From Ignavibacteria bacterium (GTDB lineage: Bacteria > Bacteroidota > Ignavibacteria > Ignavibacteriales > Melioribacteraceae): a stretch of 53,072 nucleotides of DNA. Below, in pieces: positions 6,573 to 14,685 of this stretch (within the stretch, counting starts at the first letter, position 1; each line of letters begins with the position of its first letter). The notes under the pieces are model-generated. The model did no database searches. It had not been told where the DNA came from and saw only the letters and a list, made by a program, of their open reading frames with translations. The position numbers and the translations under genes are program-made. The stretch covers positions 1 to 53,072 of the forward strand of contig JAAYAN010000048.1 of assembly GCA_012719345.1 (NCBI GenBank), written 5' to 3'.

Positions 6573-7218
6573 AAATTGTGCAGTCATTCCTTTTTATAAT
6601 GAAAAAAGGTTTATCAGGGAAATAATCTCGGATTTGCTTACTGTTGCAGATGTAATAATTGCTGTAGATGACGGATCGGAAGACGGAAGCGCTGAAGAAA
6701 TTCCGGAAAACGATAGAATAATTATTATAACTCATCCTACAAATATCGGGAAAGGAGCCGCGCTTAATTCCGGATTCCGAAAGAGCATCGAAATTGAGAC
6801 GCAATATACAATTACAATTGATGCGGATTTACAGCACCCCGTATCTTCCATTCCGCAAATGCTTGAAAAATGCAGTAATTACGATATAGTTATCGGCAAC
6901 AGAATGCATTCACTGGAAAATATGCCGTTGCCCAGAAGATTAAGCAACTTTCTTACTTCTCAGATTCTCACAATTAAAACCGGTGTTAAAATTAACGACA
7001 GTCAATGCGGTTTCCGTGTTTATAAAACTTCTGTTTTAAAAGATATTTTACCCTCTTCAAATGGATTTGAAGCAGAAAGCGAAATACTTGTAAATGCGGC
7101 TCGGAATAATCTTACTATCGGTTCGGTAAATATTCCTGTAATTTACGGTGAAGAAGAGAGCAAAATGAAAAATATTGAAGCAATTAAGGGATTCTTAAAG
7201 GTAGTTTTAACAAAATAA
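6553..7218 (+). CDS. family 2 glycosyltransferase (dolichyl-phosphate-mannose synthase-like)
   Basis: This is a ~221-residue GT-A glycosyltransferase with no membrane anchor. It shows VIPFYNE at the N-terminus, VDDGSEDGS for nucleotide binding, the metal-binding DADLQHP and DSQCGFRVYK, typical of the DPM1/polyprenyl-phosphate sugar transferase subgroup. The frame is open from 6475, but the TTG at 6553 is preferred: it gives a core start like other family members and has AGGGTGG about 10 bases upstream inside cdaA. It overlaps the cdaA end by 20 bases. The acceptor is probably a lipid or cell-surface glycan; the substrate is not visible from sequence. Confidence 0.85.
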   Translation: MKTSVNKNCAVIPFYNEKRFIREIISDLLTVADVIIAVDDGSEDGSAEEIPENDRIIIITHPTNIGKGAALNSGFRKSIEIETQYTITIDADLQHPVSSIPQMLEKCSNYDIVIGNRMHSLENMPLPRRLSNFLTSQILTIKTGVKINDSQCGFRVYKTSVLKDILPSSNGFEAESEILVNAARNNLTIGSVNIPVIYGEEESKMKNIEAIKGFLKVVLTK

Positions 7219-7231
7219 AAGTGAGGTTAAG

Positions 7232-7909
7232 ATGAAACTAAGATACTTTGCTCACAGTGCATTCGGAATTACTACAAACAAGGGCGAGCATCTGCTTATT
7301 GATCCTTTTTTGGATGGCAATCCGAATTCTCCGGTTAAATCGGACCAGGTAAAAGCTGATTATATTTTACTTTCTCATGCTCACGGAGATCATTTCGGCG
7401 ATACATTAAAAATTGCAAAAAAACAAAATTCGCTTGTTATTTGTGTTAACGAACTTGCAGAATATTGTGCTTCACGAGGTTTACGCGCGCATAATATGCA
7501 TATCGGCGGAAGTTACAAATTCAGTTTCGGAAAAGTAAAGTTTACTATTGCGCATCACGGTTCTATAACTCCCGATAATCATTTTGCAGGTCCCGCAGCC
7601 GGAATTCTTTTATTTATTGAAGACAAAATAATTTATCACACAGGCGATACAGGACTTTTTTACGATATGAAACTCATAGGGGAAATGAATAAAATTGATG
7701 TTATGCTTTGTCCTATTGGCGATAATTTTACAATGGGAATTGAAGATGCTGTAAAAGCTGTTGAATTTGTTAACCCCAAAATGGTTATTCCAATACATTA
7801 CAACACATTTGAAGTAATAGAAAATAATCCTTTGAAATTTAAAGAAGATGTTGATAAAATGAATGTTAATTGCAGGGTTTTGGAATATGGCGAGGAAATA
7901 GATATTTAA
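7232..7909 (+). CDS. UPF0173-family metal-dependent hydrolase (metallo-beta-lactamase fold)
   Basis: This 225-residue protein has a metallo-beta-lactamase fold. It has an N-terminal YFAHSAF, the zinc motif SHAHGDHFGD, an AHHGS motif, HTGDTGL and a C-terminal PIHYNTF. This set matches the UPF0173 group (YtkL-like), hydrolases of unknown substrate. The ATG has GTGAGG about 7 bases upstream. It follows the glycosyltransferase by 13 bases and is probably the last gene of the folP transcript. No signal peptide is present, so it should be cytosolic. Confidence 0.9.
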   Translation: MKLRYFAHSAFGITTNKGEHLLIDPFLDGNPNSPVKSDQVKADYILLSHAHGDHFGDTLKIAKKQNSLVICVNELAEYCASRGLRAHNMHIGGSYKFSFGKVKFTIAHHGSITPDNHFAGPAAGILLFIEDKIIYHTGDTGLFYDMKLIGEMNKIDVMLCPIGDNFTMGIEDAVKAVEFVNPKMVIPIHYNTFEVIENNPLKFKEDVDKMNVNCRVLEYGEEIDI

Positions 7910-8001
7910 ATTAGCGGGAAGAATTTTATATTTCTATCTTTAATTTTTGATAATTTGTTTATATTCAAACTCTATTTAAAAAAACTTGATGTGATTCCAG
8001 T

Positions 8002-8787
8002 ATGGCTGAAATTATTGCAATAGCAAACCAGAAAGGCGGCGTAGGAAAAACCACTACATCCATAAATCTATCGGCTTCGGTTGCGGCTGCCGAAAAGAAA
8101 ACGCTTATAATTGATATAGATCCGCAGGCGAATTCTTCTTCGGGTTTAGGCGTTGAAGACTACGAAAATTCAGTTTACGAAGTTTTAGTAGGGAAAAACA
8201 CGTTAATGCAATCGGTTCAGCAAACATATATGCCTTATCTGGATATTGTTCCTTCAAATATAAATCTTGTTGGTGCCGAGGTTGAGCTTGTTGATGTAAA
8301 TAACAGAGAAAGACTGCTTAAAAATGCCGTTGCAGAAATAAACGACAAGTACGATTACGTTTTTATCGATTGTCCTCCTTCGCTTGGAATTCTTACTCTT
8401 AATTCACTTACAGCAGCAAATTCGGTTCTTATTCCTGTTCAATGCGAGTATTTCGCACTTGAAGGATTGGGGCAGTTGCTCAACACAATTAATATCGTGA
8501 AAAAACATTTTAATCCGGATTTGGAAATAAAAGGCGTGCTTCTTACAATGTTCGATTCCCGTTTAAGGCTTTCTGTTCAGGTAGTGGAAGAAGTACGCAA
8601 GTATTTCGGCGATAAGGTTTTTGATACTATAATCCACAGAAATGTGAGAATATCCGAATCCCCAAGTCACCAAAAACCGGTAATTTTATATGATGCCATT
8701 TCAACCGGTTCGCGTAATTATATTTCGCTGGCATCGGAAGTAATAAACAGATCAAAAGAACAAATTATACGACCCGATAATGAATAA
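8002..8787 (+). CDS. parA: chromosome partitioning ATPase ParA/Soj
   Basis: This 261-residue ATPase drives segregation of ParB-parS complexes. It has the deviant Walker A KGGVGKT (11-17), the Walker B region [10 protein letters not shown] and a NQKGG start typical of chromosomal ParA/Soj. Length is standard and there is no N-terminal DNA-binding extension, unlike plasmid ParA. parB overlaps by 8 bases and a DUF5683 gene follows, the usual Bacteroidota order, which supports a chromosomal origin. The usual rsmG/mnmG neighbours and obvious parS sites are not seen in this window. Confidence 0.96.
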   Translation: MAEIIAIANQKGGVGKTTTSINLSASVAAAEKKTLIIDIDPQANSSSGLGVEDYENSVYEVLVGKNTLMQSVQQTYMPYLDIVPSNINLVGAEVELVDVNNRERLLKNAVAEINDKYDYVFIDCPPSLGILTLNSLTAANSVLIPVQCEYFALEGLGQLLNTINIVKKHFNPDLEIKGVLLTMFDSRLRLSVQVVEEVRKYFGDKVFDTIIHRNVRISESPSHQKPVILYDAISTGSRNYISLASEVINRSKEQIIRPDNE

Positions 8788-9730
8788 GAATAAAATTGGA
8801 TTAGGTAGGGGACTGGACGCATTGATAAATCCCCGGTTAAATAACAGCATCGAAAATCCGCTTGCAATTACAGCCGGTGAAATCCGAAAGGATGACGGAA
8901 GATCTTACGATATTCTGATAAAAATACCAATACTTTCAATAACACCTAATCCATATCAGCCGCGAACTGAATTTAACGAAGAAGCTCTTGAAGAATTAAA
9001 AAAATCAATTCTTGCAAACGGACTTATTCAGCCAGTAACTGTAAGACGCAAAGAAGAATCCGGCAAATTTGAACTGATTTCGGGTGAAAGAAGACTCCGC
9101 GCCTGCCGCGATATCGGATTTAGAGAAATTCCGGCTTACGTGATTAAGGTTGAAAGCACAGAAGCAATGCTTGCACTTTCTCTTATAGAAAACATACAGC
9201 GCGAACAGCTCAATGCAATTGAAGAAGCTATGGCTTACAAAAGGCTGATGGAAGAATGCAGCCTGTCTCAGGAAGAAATAGCTGAAAGAGTAGGGAAAAA
9301 CCGTACTACAATAACAAACTCTATGCGTTTGCTTAAACTTCCTAAAACTGTTCAGGAAAGCCTTTCAAAAGAGGAAATAAGCGCAGGACACGCAAGAGCG
9401 CTTATACCGTTGAACGACGATAGTGTCCAGTTCGAAATTCTGAAAAAAATAATAAAAGAAGGATTAAGCGTCCGCCAGGTTGAAGCATTAGTTAAGAGCT
9501 TTCTTTCTGCTCCAGAAAATAATAAACATTCCAGCACTAATCAGTCCGATTCTCTTGAAACAATAACACAAAAAGATATTGAGGCAAAACTTCGCGGTAT
9601 TTTCGGAACTAAAGTTATTTGCCGGCAAAAGAAAGACGGAACGGGACAAGTTGTTTTTGAATTTTATTCTAATGATGAATTAGACAGACTTTTTGATCTC
9701 TTTGATATCGTTGCAAAAAATAATTATTAA
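8780..9730 (+). CDS. parB: chromosome partitioning protein ParB/Spo0J
   Basis: This 316-residue CTPase and centromere-binding protein has all family parts: N-terminal GRGLDALI (9-16, the ParA-stimulating segment), the ParB/sulfiredoxin-like domain with GERRLRA (102-108) and ENIQRE (137-142), a helix-turn-helix (about 160-183) and a C-terminal dimerisation domain. It starts inside the last codons of parA, so the two are translationally coupled. Confidence 0.96.
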   Translation: MNKNKIGLGRGLDALINPRLNNSIENPLAITAGEIRKDDGRSYDILIKIPILSITPNPYQPRTEFNEEALEELKKSILANGLIQPVTVRRKEESGKFELISGERRLRACRDIGFREIPAYVIKVESTEAMLALSLIENIQREQLNAIEEAMAYKRLMEECSLSQEEIAERVGKNRTTITNSMRLLKLPKTVQESLSKEEISAGHARALIPLNDDSVQFEILKKIIKEGLSVRQVEALVKSFLSAPENNKHSSTNQSDSLETITQKDIEAKLRGIFGTKVICRQKKDGTGQVVFEFYSNDELDRLFDLFDIVAKNNY

Positions 9731-10205
9731 AATAGCGTTTATATTTTTTTTATTTTCCTGCAGCGCTTTTTCGCAGGAAAATATAATTCAGGATTCCCTT
9801 CAAACCGGATATTCTTCCGACGATTCGATGTTTGTAATGCAAAAATCTCCATTGAAAGCTGTTTTGTTAAGCGCTGTTGTTCCAGGTCTGGGACAGATTT
9901 ATAATGAATCCTATTGGAAAGTACCTGTTATACTCGGGCTCGGTTACTATTTTGTAAGTGTATGGGTTGATAATAATAATCTTTATTGGAAATATGCAAG
10001 ACTATACAGTAAAAATCAAATTGAAGACTATAAAAGAGTGCGGGAGTTTTACAGGGATCAAAGAGACCAGTTTGCTGTTTACATAGGCTTGACTTACATT
10101 CTTACGCTTGTAGATGCTTATGTTGATGCACAGCTTTTCGATTTTAATGTTTTACCCGATCCCGTAACATTAAGTCCGCAATTACAAATTTCAGTTAAAT
10201 TTTAA
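9711..10205 (+). CDS. DUF5683-family secreted/membrane protein
   Basis: This ~164-residue protein has a signal peptide ([18 protein letters not shown], then Gln) and the signature KAVLLSAVVPGLGQIYNESYW, a small membrane-inserted domain with a second hydrophobic stretch near YIGLTYILTLVDAYVDA. This matches DUF5683, a Bacteroidota protein commonly next to parB; function unknown. Two TTG starts are possible, 9693 and 9711. The later one gives a compact signal peptide and less overlap with parB. No strong ribosome-binding site is seen, suggesting translational coupling to parB. Confidence 0.8.
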   Translation: MQKIIIKIAFIFFLFSCSAFSQENIIQDSLQTGYSSDDSMFVMQKSPLKAVLLSAVVPGLGQIYNESYWKVPVILGLGYYFVSVWVDNNNLYWKYARLYSKNQIEDYKRVREFYRDQRDQFAVYIGLTYILTLVDAYVDAQLFDFNVLPDPVTLSPQLQISVKF

Positions 10206-10216
10206 CAGGAGACAAA

Positions 10217-10885
10217 ATGATTTGTCCCAAATGCAAAACAGAAAACGAAATTTACAGAGCAATTTGCCGAAGTTGCGGATTCTCACTGAGAGATAAAGTT
10301 GCAAATCTGAATCTTTGGGAAATATTCTTAAAGATTGTTTATAATCCTTCAAATGCAATAAAACAAATAATCTGGTCGGAACAGAAAAATTATATTATAC
10401 CTATTCTGTTTCTTGTATCTGTAAAAATTTATATTGAATATGTGATAATAGGAAATGTTGTTTTTAATGAGAAAATCTCATTTTCTTTTGACAAAGTGTT
10501 TTACTCTTTACTTATCTTTCCGGCTACGATTTTTATCCTTTCTTTTTTATTAAAAAAATCCGGTTTTGGCAAAAACACCAGATGGAAAGATAATTTTGCT
10601 CTGTTTATATTTTCATACTTACCGCAGGTTGTTTCAGTTATAATTATTGTTCCTTCAGCTTATGCCATATTCGGTAAATATTTAACAGATACAAATCCTT
10701 ATTTTTATGAAGTAAAACCTTTTCAGGCTTATTTTATTATTCTTCTGGAAGCTATAGTTTTATTTTGGAATGCGTTTTTGATATTCTTGTCTTTGAAAAT
10801 CCAGACAGGGAAAATTATATTTTCAGCAGTTTATTCAACAATAGTTTTATTATTGCCTCGGATTCTTATTTATTTATTTTTCTGA
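10217..10885 (+). CDS. zinc-ribbon and Yip1-type membrane protein
   Basis: This is a 222-residue membrane protein. An N-terminal zinc ribbon (C3-x2-C6 and C17-x2-C20) is followed by about five hydrophobic helices spanning ~60-222, the Yip1-like layout found in many bacterial proteins of unknown role. The ATG has CAGGAGA about 6 bases ahead. It follows the DUF5683 gene by 11 bases and its 3' end overlaps the convergent ppx/gppA gene by 20 bases. Confidence 0.75.
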   Translation: MICPKCKTENEIYRAICRSCGFSLRDKVANLNLWEIFLKIVYNPSNAIKQIIWSEQKNYIIPILFLVSVKIYIEYVIIGNVVFNEKISFSFDKVFYSLLIFPATIFILSFLLKKSGFGKNTRWKDNFALFIFSYLPQVVSVIIIVPSAYAIFGKYLTDTNPYFYEVKPFQAYFIILLEAIVLFWNAFLIFLSLKIQTGKIIFSAVYSTIVLLLPRILIYLFF

Positions 10886-11786
10886 TATAATCAGCAACAG
10901 CGCCATATCTTATTCCTTTGCCGCTTACAGTCATTTCGGAAAAGGAACAAGTCCTAAGTAAATTATGGAGAATGCAAGCGCCCGATAAAATTACATCATT
11001 TCTTCCTTTTACAACATTACCGAAACGGTTAAGGATTTCCTCGGAAGTTATTCCTTCCATTACTTTTATAAGCTTTTCTATTTCCTCGGAAGTTACGATG
11101 CTGTTTTCAACTTTTTCTTCGTTGTATTCTTTAAGATTCTGATTTATGCAGCTTATGCTTGTAGGTGTTCCGGCAACAGCAATAACCTCGGCAGGCTGTT
11201 TAATAATATTTGCAAGCTCATCAAATGTTAAGGATATATAATTGTTCATTTCCTCAAGTTCTTCCGTAAGCGGAGGGTTGGATTTAAGAAATTTTTCTGT
11301 AAGACTTACAGTTCCTATTCTGTAACTTTTCGAAAAGAAAACTTCATCATTATCTCCGTAAATAATTTCTGTGCTCCCGCCGCCAACATCAATAACCATT
11401 TTTGGAAGATTTGGCTGTCCTGCAGAAATTGCGCCTAAAAATGAAAGACGAGCTTCTTCTTCACCGGAAATTACATTGATTTTAATACCGGTTTGACCGT
11501 ACACTTTTTGGATTATCTCTGAGCTGTTAGAAGCAATCCGCATTGCGCTTGTAGCGCAGACGATAACAGCTTGGCAGTTATATTTATTAATATGCCGGCT
11601 GTATTCCTCAAGTATTTTAAGCAACTCCTCAATTCTGTCTTCGCGTATATTTCCGCCAGGGGTTAAACCTTTTCCAAGGCGGGGCATTCTGTATTCATTT
11701 TGCAGAGGAACTATTTTCTCGCCATTTATTTCCGCAATAAGTAAAAGGACAGTATTTGTTCCGATATCTATGGATGCTATATTCAT
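10866..11786 (-). CDS. ppx: Ppx/GppA-type exopolyphosphatase/pppGpp phosphatase
   Basis: This 306-residue member of the ASKHA phosphatases hydrolyses inorganic polyphosphate and/or pppGpp. It has the phosphate-1 motif SIDIGTNT at the N-terminus, the phosphate-2 motif VIDVGGGSTE, an ISGEEEARL motif and AVAGTPTS. It has only the two-lobed catalytic core, without the C-terminal HD-like domain of E. coli Ppx, which is typical of short Ppx/GppA enzymes. It is the only minus-strand gene between 4908 and 20574. Whether the main substrate is polyphosphate or pppGpp cannot be told from sequence. Confidence 0.92.
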   Translation of the reverse strand: MNIASIDIGTNTVLLLIAEINGEKIVPLQNEYRMPRLGKGLTPGGNIREDRIEELLKILEEYSRHINKYNCQAVIVCATSAMRIASNSSEIIQKVYGQTGIKINVISGEEEARLSFLGAISAGQPNLPKMVIDVGGGSTEIIYGDNDEVFFSKSYRIGTVSLTEKFLKSNPPLTEELEEMNNYISLTFDELANIIKQPAEVIAVAGTPTSISCINQNLKEYNEEKVENSIVTSEEIEKLIKVMEGITSEEILNRFGNVVKGRNDVILSGACILHNLLRTCSFSEMTVSGKGIRYGAVADYIRKINK

Positions 11787-11814
11787 TTTTATTCGTATTT
11801 GATTATCAAATAAT

Positions 11815-11822
11815 TATATTTG
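11815..11822 (+). promoter_or_regulatory. possible Bacteroidota-type -7 element
   Basis: TATATTTG matches TAnnTTTG exactly and lies 43 bases before the ATG at 11866, in the 79-base divergent gap between ppx and the 89-residue gene. At the expected N20 distance upstream there is TTC, not TTG, so support is partial. Confidence 0.3.
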
Positions 11823-11865
11823 CACTGATATTTATTTATTAAAATTAATAATTTTATTTTTCCCA

Positions 11866-12135
11866 ATGAAGATAAAAGAAAAAGAATTTGAAAGTATTTT
11901 TGAGGAATTAAAAGCTCTTGCTCAGCAAATGGGCGTTAAAGTCCGTTTTGAAAAAGGGGATTTTAAGGGTGGTTATTGCTTATTAAAAGACAGCAAAGTA
12001 ATTGTAATTAACAAAATGGCAAATTTGCAGAGAAAAGTAATGACTTTATCTGCTGCGTTAAAAGAGCTTGGAATAGAAGAAATATATCTTCCGCCTAAAT
12101 TACGCCAAATAATTGATGAAATGGATTTTATATGA
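11866..12135 (+). CDS. small conserved hypothetical protein upstream of aroQ
   Basis: This is an 89-residue acidic/basic mixed protein without signal peptide or membrane segment. It has a coiled-coil-prone N-terminus, a central FKGGYCLLKDSKVIVINK strand pair and a C-terminal LGIEEIYLPPKLRQIIDE motif. I do not recognise a named domain. Its stop overlaps the aroQ ATG by four bases, so the two are translationally coupled. The coupling may reflect only operon structure and not a role in aromatic amino acid synthesis. Confidence 0.75.
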   Translation: MKIKEKEFESIFEELKALAQQMGVKVRFEKGDFKGGYCLLKDSKVIVINKMANLQRKVMTLSAALKELGIEEIYLPPKLRQIIDEMDFI

Positions 12136-12554
12136 AAATTTTAGTTTTAAACGGTCCTAATCTTAATCTTTTAGGGAAAAGAGAAGAAACCCACTACGGG
12201 AAATTAACGATGGAAGATATCGAGAATCACTTGATAAAGGAATTTCCTGAAGTTTCTTTTGAGTTTTTTCAATCAAATTTTGAAGGCGCTCTTATCGAAA
12301 AGATTCATAGTGCGGCAGATTACTTTGACGGGCTTATTATAAATCCAGGAGGATATGCTCACACATCAGTAGCAATAAGAGATGCTCTAACACTTTGCAA
12401 AATACCGAAAGTTGAAGTTCATTTATCTAATATATCAGCTCGCGAAGAATTCCGTAACATTATGATTACTGCTCCCGTTTGCAACGGATATATTTCAGGT
12501 TTTAAGGAAAATAGTTATTCGGCCGGAGTTTATCTGTTAAAAAAGCTTGTATAA
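12132..12554 (+). CDS. aroQ: 3-dehydroquinate dehydratase, type II
   Basis: This 140-residue shikimate-pathway enzyme removes water from 3-dehydroquinate. Family signatures are N-terminal LNGPNLNLLGKRE with the catalytic-loop arginine, the NPGGYAHTSVAIRDA block and VEVHLSNISAREEFR with the catalytic His. The tyrosine of the flexible lid is present just after the N-terminal motif (THYG). The active form is normally a dodecamer. It overlaps the upstream small gene by four bases and is followed by a hairpin terminator. Confidence 0.96.
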   Translation: MKILVLNGPNLNLLGKREETHYGKLTMEDIENHLIKEFPEVSFEFFQSNFEGALIEKIHSAADYFDGLIINPGGYAHTSVAIRDALTLCKIPKVEVHLSNISAREEFRNIMITAPVCNGYISGFKENSYSAGVYLLKKLV

Positions 12555-12562
12555 GATTTAAG

Positions 12563-12581
12563 TAACAAGCATATCTTGTTA
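12563..12581 (+). terminator. probable terminator after aroQ
   Basis: TAACAAG-CATAT-CTTGTTA is a perfect 7-bp stem followed by TATTTTAAA. It begins 9 bases after the aroQ stop codon. The stem is AT-rich, so strength is moderate. Confidence 0.5.
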
Positions 12582-12639
12582 TATTTTAAACATTTACATA
12601 ATGTTATTAAATATATATATTAAATTAATATCACAAGTG

Positions 12640-12670
12640 TTGATATTATTTATACTATTGTTTATTTTGC
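12640..12670 (+). promoter_or_regulatory. possible promoter of the MerR-type gene and tRNA-Pro
   Basis: TTG at 12640-12642 is followed after 20 bases by TATTTTGC, a partial match to TAnnTTTG. The same bases can be read as TTGATA-N17-TATTTT for a housekeeping sigma factor. It lies ~22 bases before the ATG at 12693, after the terminator of aroQ, in an otherwise empty gap. Confidence 0.35.
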
Positions 12671-12692
12671 CTCTTAATTTTAAATAAATAAA

Positions 12693-13085
12693 ATGAAAGA
12701 TTTCGGGGTTAAAAAATTATATTATTCAATAAGCGAAGTAAGTAAACTTACCGACCTTGAACAGTATATTTTAAGATATTGGGAAACAGAATTCGAACAA
12801 TTAAAACCTTCTAAAAACCGAGCAGGGAACCGGATTTATACAAACCGCGATATTCAACTTATTTTGAAAATCAAAAAGCTTCTTCGCGATCAAAAATACA
12901 CAATTGACGGAGCAAAAAAAATTCTTGTAGATGTAGATATTGAGAAAGAAGAGGAAGTACCAACAGAGATTTGTGAAGTTGAATTAAAAAATGACACTGA
13001 AAAATATGTCAATTCGAAAGATCCCCTTAAAAAAGAACTTGAGGAAATCAGGCTTTTTTTGTTAGATTTGAAGTCAAAGTTTTAG
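12693..13085 (+). CDS. MerR-family transcriptional regulator
   Basis: This 130-residue DNA-binding protein has an N-terminal MerR winged helix: LYYSISEVSKLTDLEQYILRYWE carries the helix-turn-helix, and NRIYTNRDIQLILKIKKLL the wing and next helix. A predicted coiled coil occupies the C-terminus. There is no cysteine-rich metal site or large ligand domain, so it is the short stand-alone type common in Bacteroidota. Its target is unknown. The tRNA-Pro gene begins 10 bases after its stop codon, so they may share a transcript. Confidence 0.85.
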   Translation: MKDFGVKKLYYSISEVSKLTDLEQYILRYWETEFEQLKPSKNRAGNRIYTNRDIQLILKIKKLLRDQKYTIDGAKKILVDVDIEKEEEVPTEICEVELKNDTEKYVNSKDPLKKELEEIRLFLLDLKSKF

Positions 13086-13095
13086 TTATTATTTT

Positions 13096-13172
13096 CGGAA
13101 CGTGGCGCAGTCCGGTAGCGTACTTGAATGGGGTTCAAGTGGTCGCGGGTTCAAATCCCGCCGTTCCGACCA
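13096..13172 (+). tRNA. tRNA-Pro (anticodon GGG)
   Basis: This 77-nt cloverleaf has acceptor CGGAACG/CGTTCCG, anticodon stem CTTGA/TCAAG with loop ATGGGGT (anticodon GGG), T stem GCGGG/CCCGC with loop TTCAAAT, discriminator A and an encoded CCA. The C1-G72 pair is the bacterial tRNA-Pro identity feature. Confidence 0.95.
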
Positions 13173-13218
13173 CAAGGTGCTGAAAAGTACCTTTTCTTTT
13201 AATGTAAGCGGATATTTT

Positions 13219-14685
13219 ATGGATAAACCTAAAAGTTATTGCGGTGTATTTGGAATTTATTGTAATGATAAAGCTGCATACAACACATATTTTGGATTGC
13301 ACGCACTTCAGCATAGAGGACAGGAAGCTGCCGGAATTGTAACACGAAACATAAATAAAGGAAATATTCCGGTTTTCAGTATGCATAAAAACTTTGGTCT
13401 TGTTTCTGAAGTTTTTAACGATAAATTGTTTCAGGAAAAATTGACAGGTGATGCAGCTATTGGACATAACAGATATTCGACTACCGGTTCTTCTGATTCT
13501 GTTAAAAATGTTCAACCTTTTTTAGTTAACTACCGATTAGGGCATATCGCTCTGGCTCATAACGGAAATTTAACCAATGCAGGAAGTTTGCGTCAGGAAT
13601 TAGTTAACGAAGGAGCTATATTTCAATCTTCCAGCGATTCCGAAGTCATTCTTCATCTAATAGCCCGCAGCAGAATAAATAATCAAGTAGAGCAGATTAA
13701 AGAGGCTTTGGACAAAGTTAAAGGAGCTTTTTCTGTTGTTCTTCTTACAGATAGTTCTCTTGTTGCTGCCCGCGATCCTCATGGGTTTAAACCATTGTGT
13801 ATTGGCAAACATAATAATTCATATATAATTGCTTCCGAAACTTGTGCACTGGATATAATAAAAGCAGAATATATAAGAGATGTTGAGCCGGGAGAAATTG
13901 TTGTTATAGATGATGAGACAGTTAAAACCGGCAGCATTAAATCATTCCGATTAACCGAAAAGCCTGAACATCACAGTAAATGTATTTTTGAATATATATA
14001 TTTTTCTAGACCCGACAGTAAAATATTCGACCACAATGTTGATAAAATTAGGCGTAAACTAGGAAAAATTCTGGCTGAAAAACATCCGGTAAGAGATAAA
14101 GACGGTGAGAAAGTTATTGTTATAAGTGTTCCCGACAGCTCAAACACCTGCGCTATCGGCTATCAAAATTTCCTAGAAAAAATGGGAATTCACTCGAAAC
14201 TTGAAATAGGACTTATCAGAAGTCATTATATTGGAAGGACTTTTATTCTTCCCGGACAATTAAAAAGGGAATTGGGAGTTAGAATAAAATTCAATACTGT
14301 TCGAGGTGTTCTTGAAGGGAGGACTATTGTTCTTGTTGACGATTCAATTGTAAGAGGTACAACATCTAAACAGCTTGTTAATCTGATAAAAGAAGCTAAC
14401 CCAAAGGAAATTCACTTAAGAATTTCTTCATCTCCAATTCTTTTCCCATGTTATTACGGTATGGATTTCCCGTCAAAAGAAGAGCTTATAGCTAATAAAC
14501 TTAATAATAATATTGAAGAAATTAGGAAGTATCTCGATGTTGACAGTGTTGAATATATGACGATTGATGAAATGCTGTCCGCAATGAAAGATCAAGAACC
14601 TACAGGTTTCTGCACTTCTTGTTTTTCAGGGAAATATCCGGTTTCTATTGATAATTCATTCAGGAAAGAAGCTTATGATAATTAG
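13219..14685 (+). CDS. purF: amidophosphoribosyltransferase
   Basis: This 488-residue enzyme catalyses the first committed step of purine synthesis (PRPP plus glutamine to phosphoribosylamine). The N-terminal Ntn glutaminase domain has its nucleophile at Cys8 (YCGVFGIY) after a 7-residue propeptide, with LQHRGQEAAGIV and GHNRYSTTG following. The C-terminal phosphoribosyltransferase domain carries IVLVDDSIVRGTTSKQL. The frame is open upstream through the tRNA-Pro gene, but the ATG at 13219 is the only start that puts the nucleophile near the N-terminus. The start lies 46 bases after the tRNA. Confidence 0.95.
   Translation: MDKPKSYCGVFGIYCNDKAAYNTYFGLHALQHRGQEAAGIVTRNINKGNIPVFSMHKNFGLVSEVFNDKLFQEKLTGDAAIGHNRYSTTGSSDSVKNVQPFLVNYRLGHIALAHNGNLTNAGSLRQELVNEGAIFQSSSDSEVILHLIARSRINNQVEQIKEALDKVKGAFSVVLLTDSSLVAARDPHGFKPLCIGKHNNSYIIASETCALDIIKAEYIRDVEPGEIVVIDDETVKTGSIKSFRLTEKPEHHSKCIFEYIYFSRPDSKIFDHNVDKIRRKLGKILAEKHPVRDKDGEKVIVISVPDSSNTCAIGYQNFLEKMGIHSKLEIGLIRSHYIGRTFILPGQLKRELGVRIKFNTVRGVLEGRTIVLVDDSIVRGTTSKQLVNLIKEANPKEIHLRISSSPILFPCYYGMDFPSKEELIANKLNNNIEEIRKYLDVDSVEYMTIDEMLSAMKDQEPTGFCTSCFSGKYPVSIDNSFRKEAYDN

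Noticed and set aside
13102-13218. Upstream extension of purF through the tRNA
   Set aside because: The frame is open but it covers a perfect tRNA-Pro gene; PurF needs its Cys nucleophile near the N-terminus, which fits the ATG at 13219.
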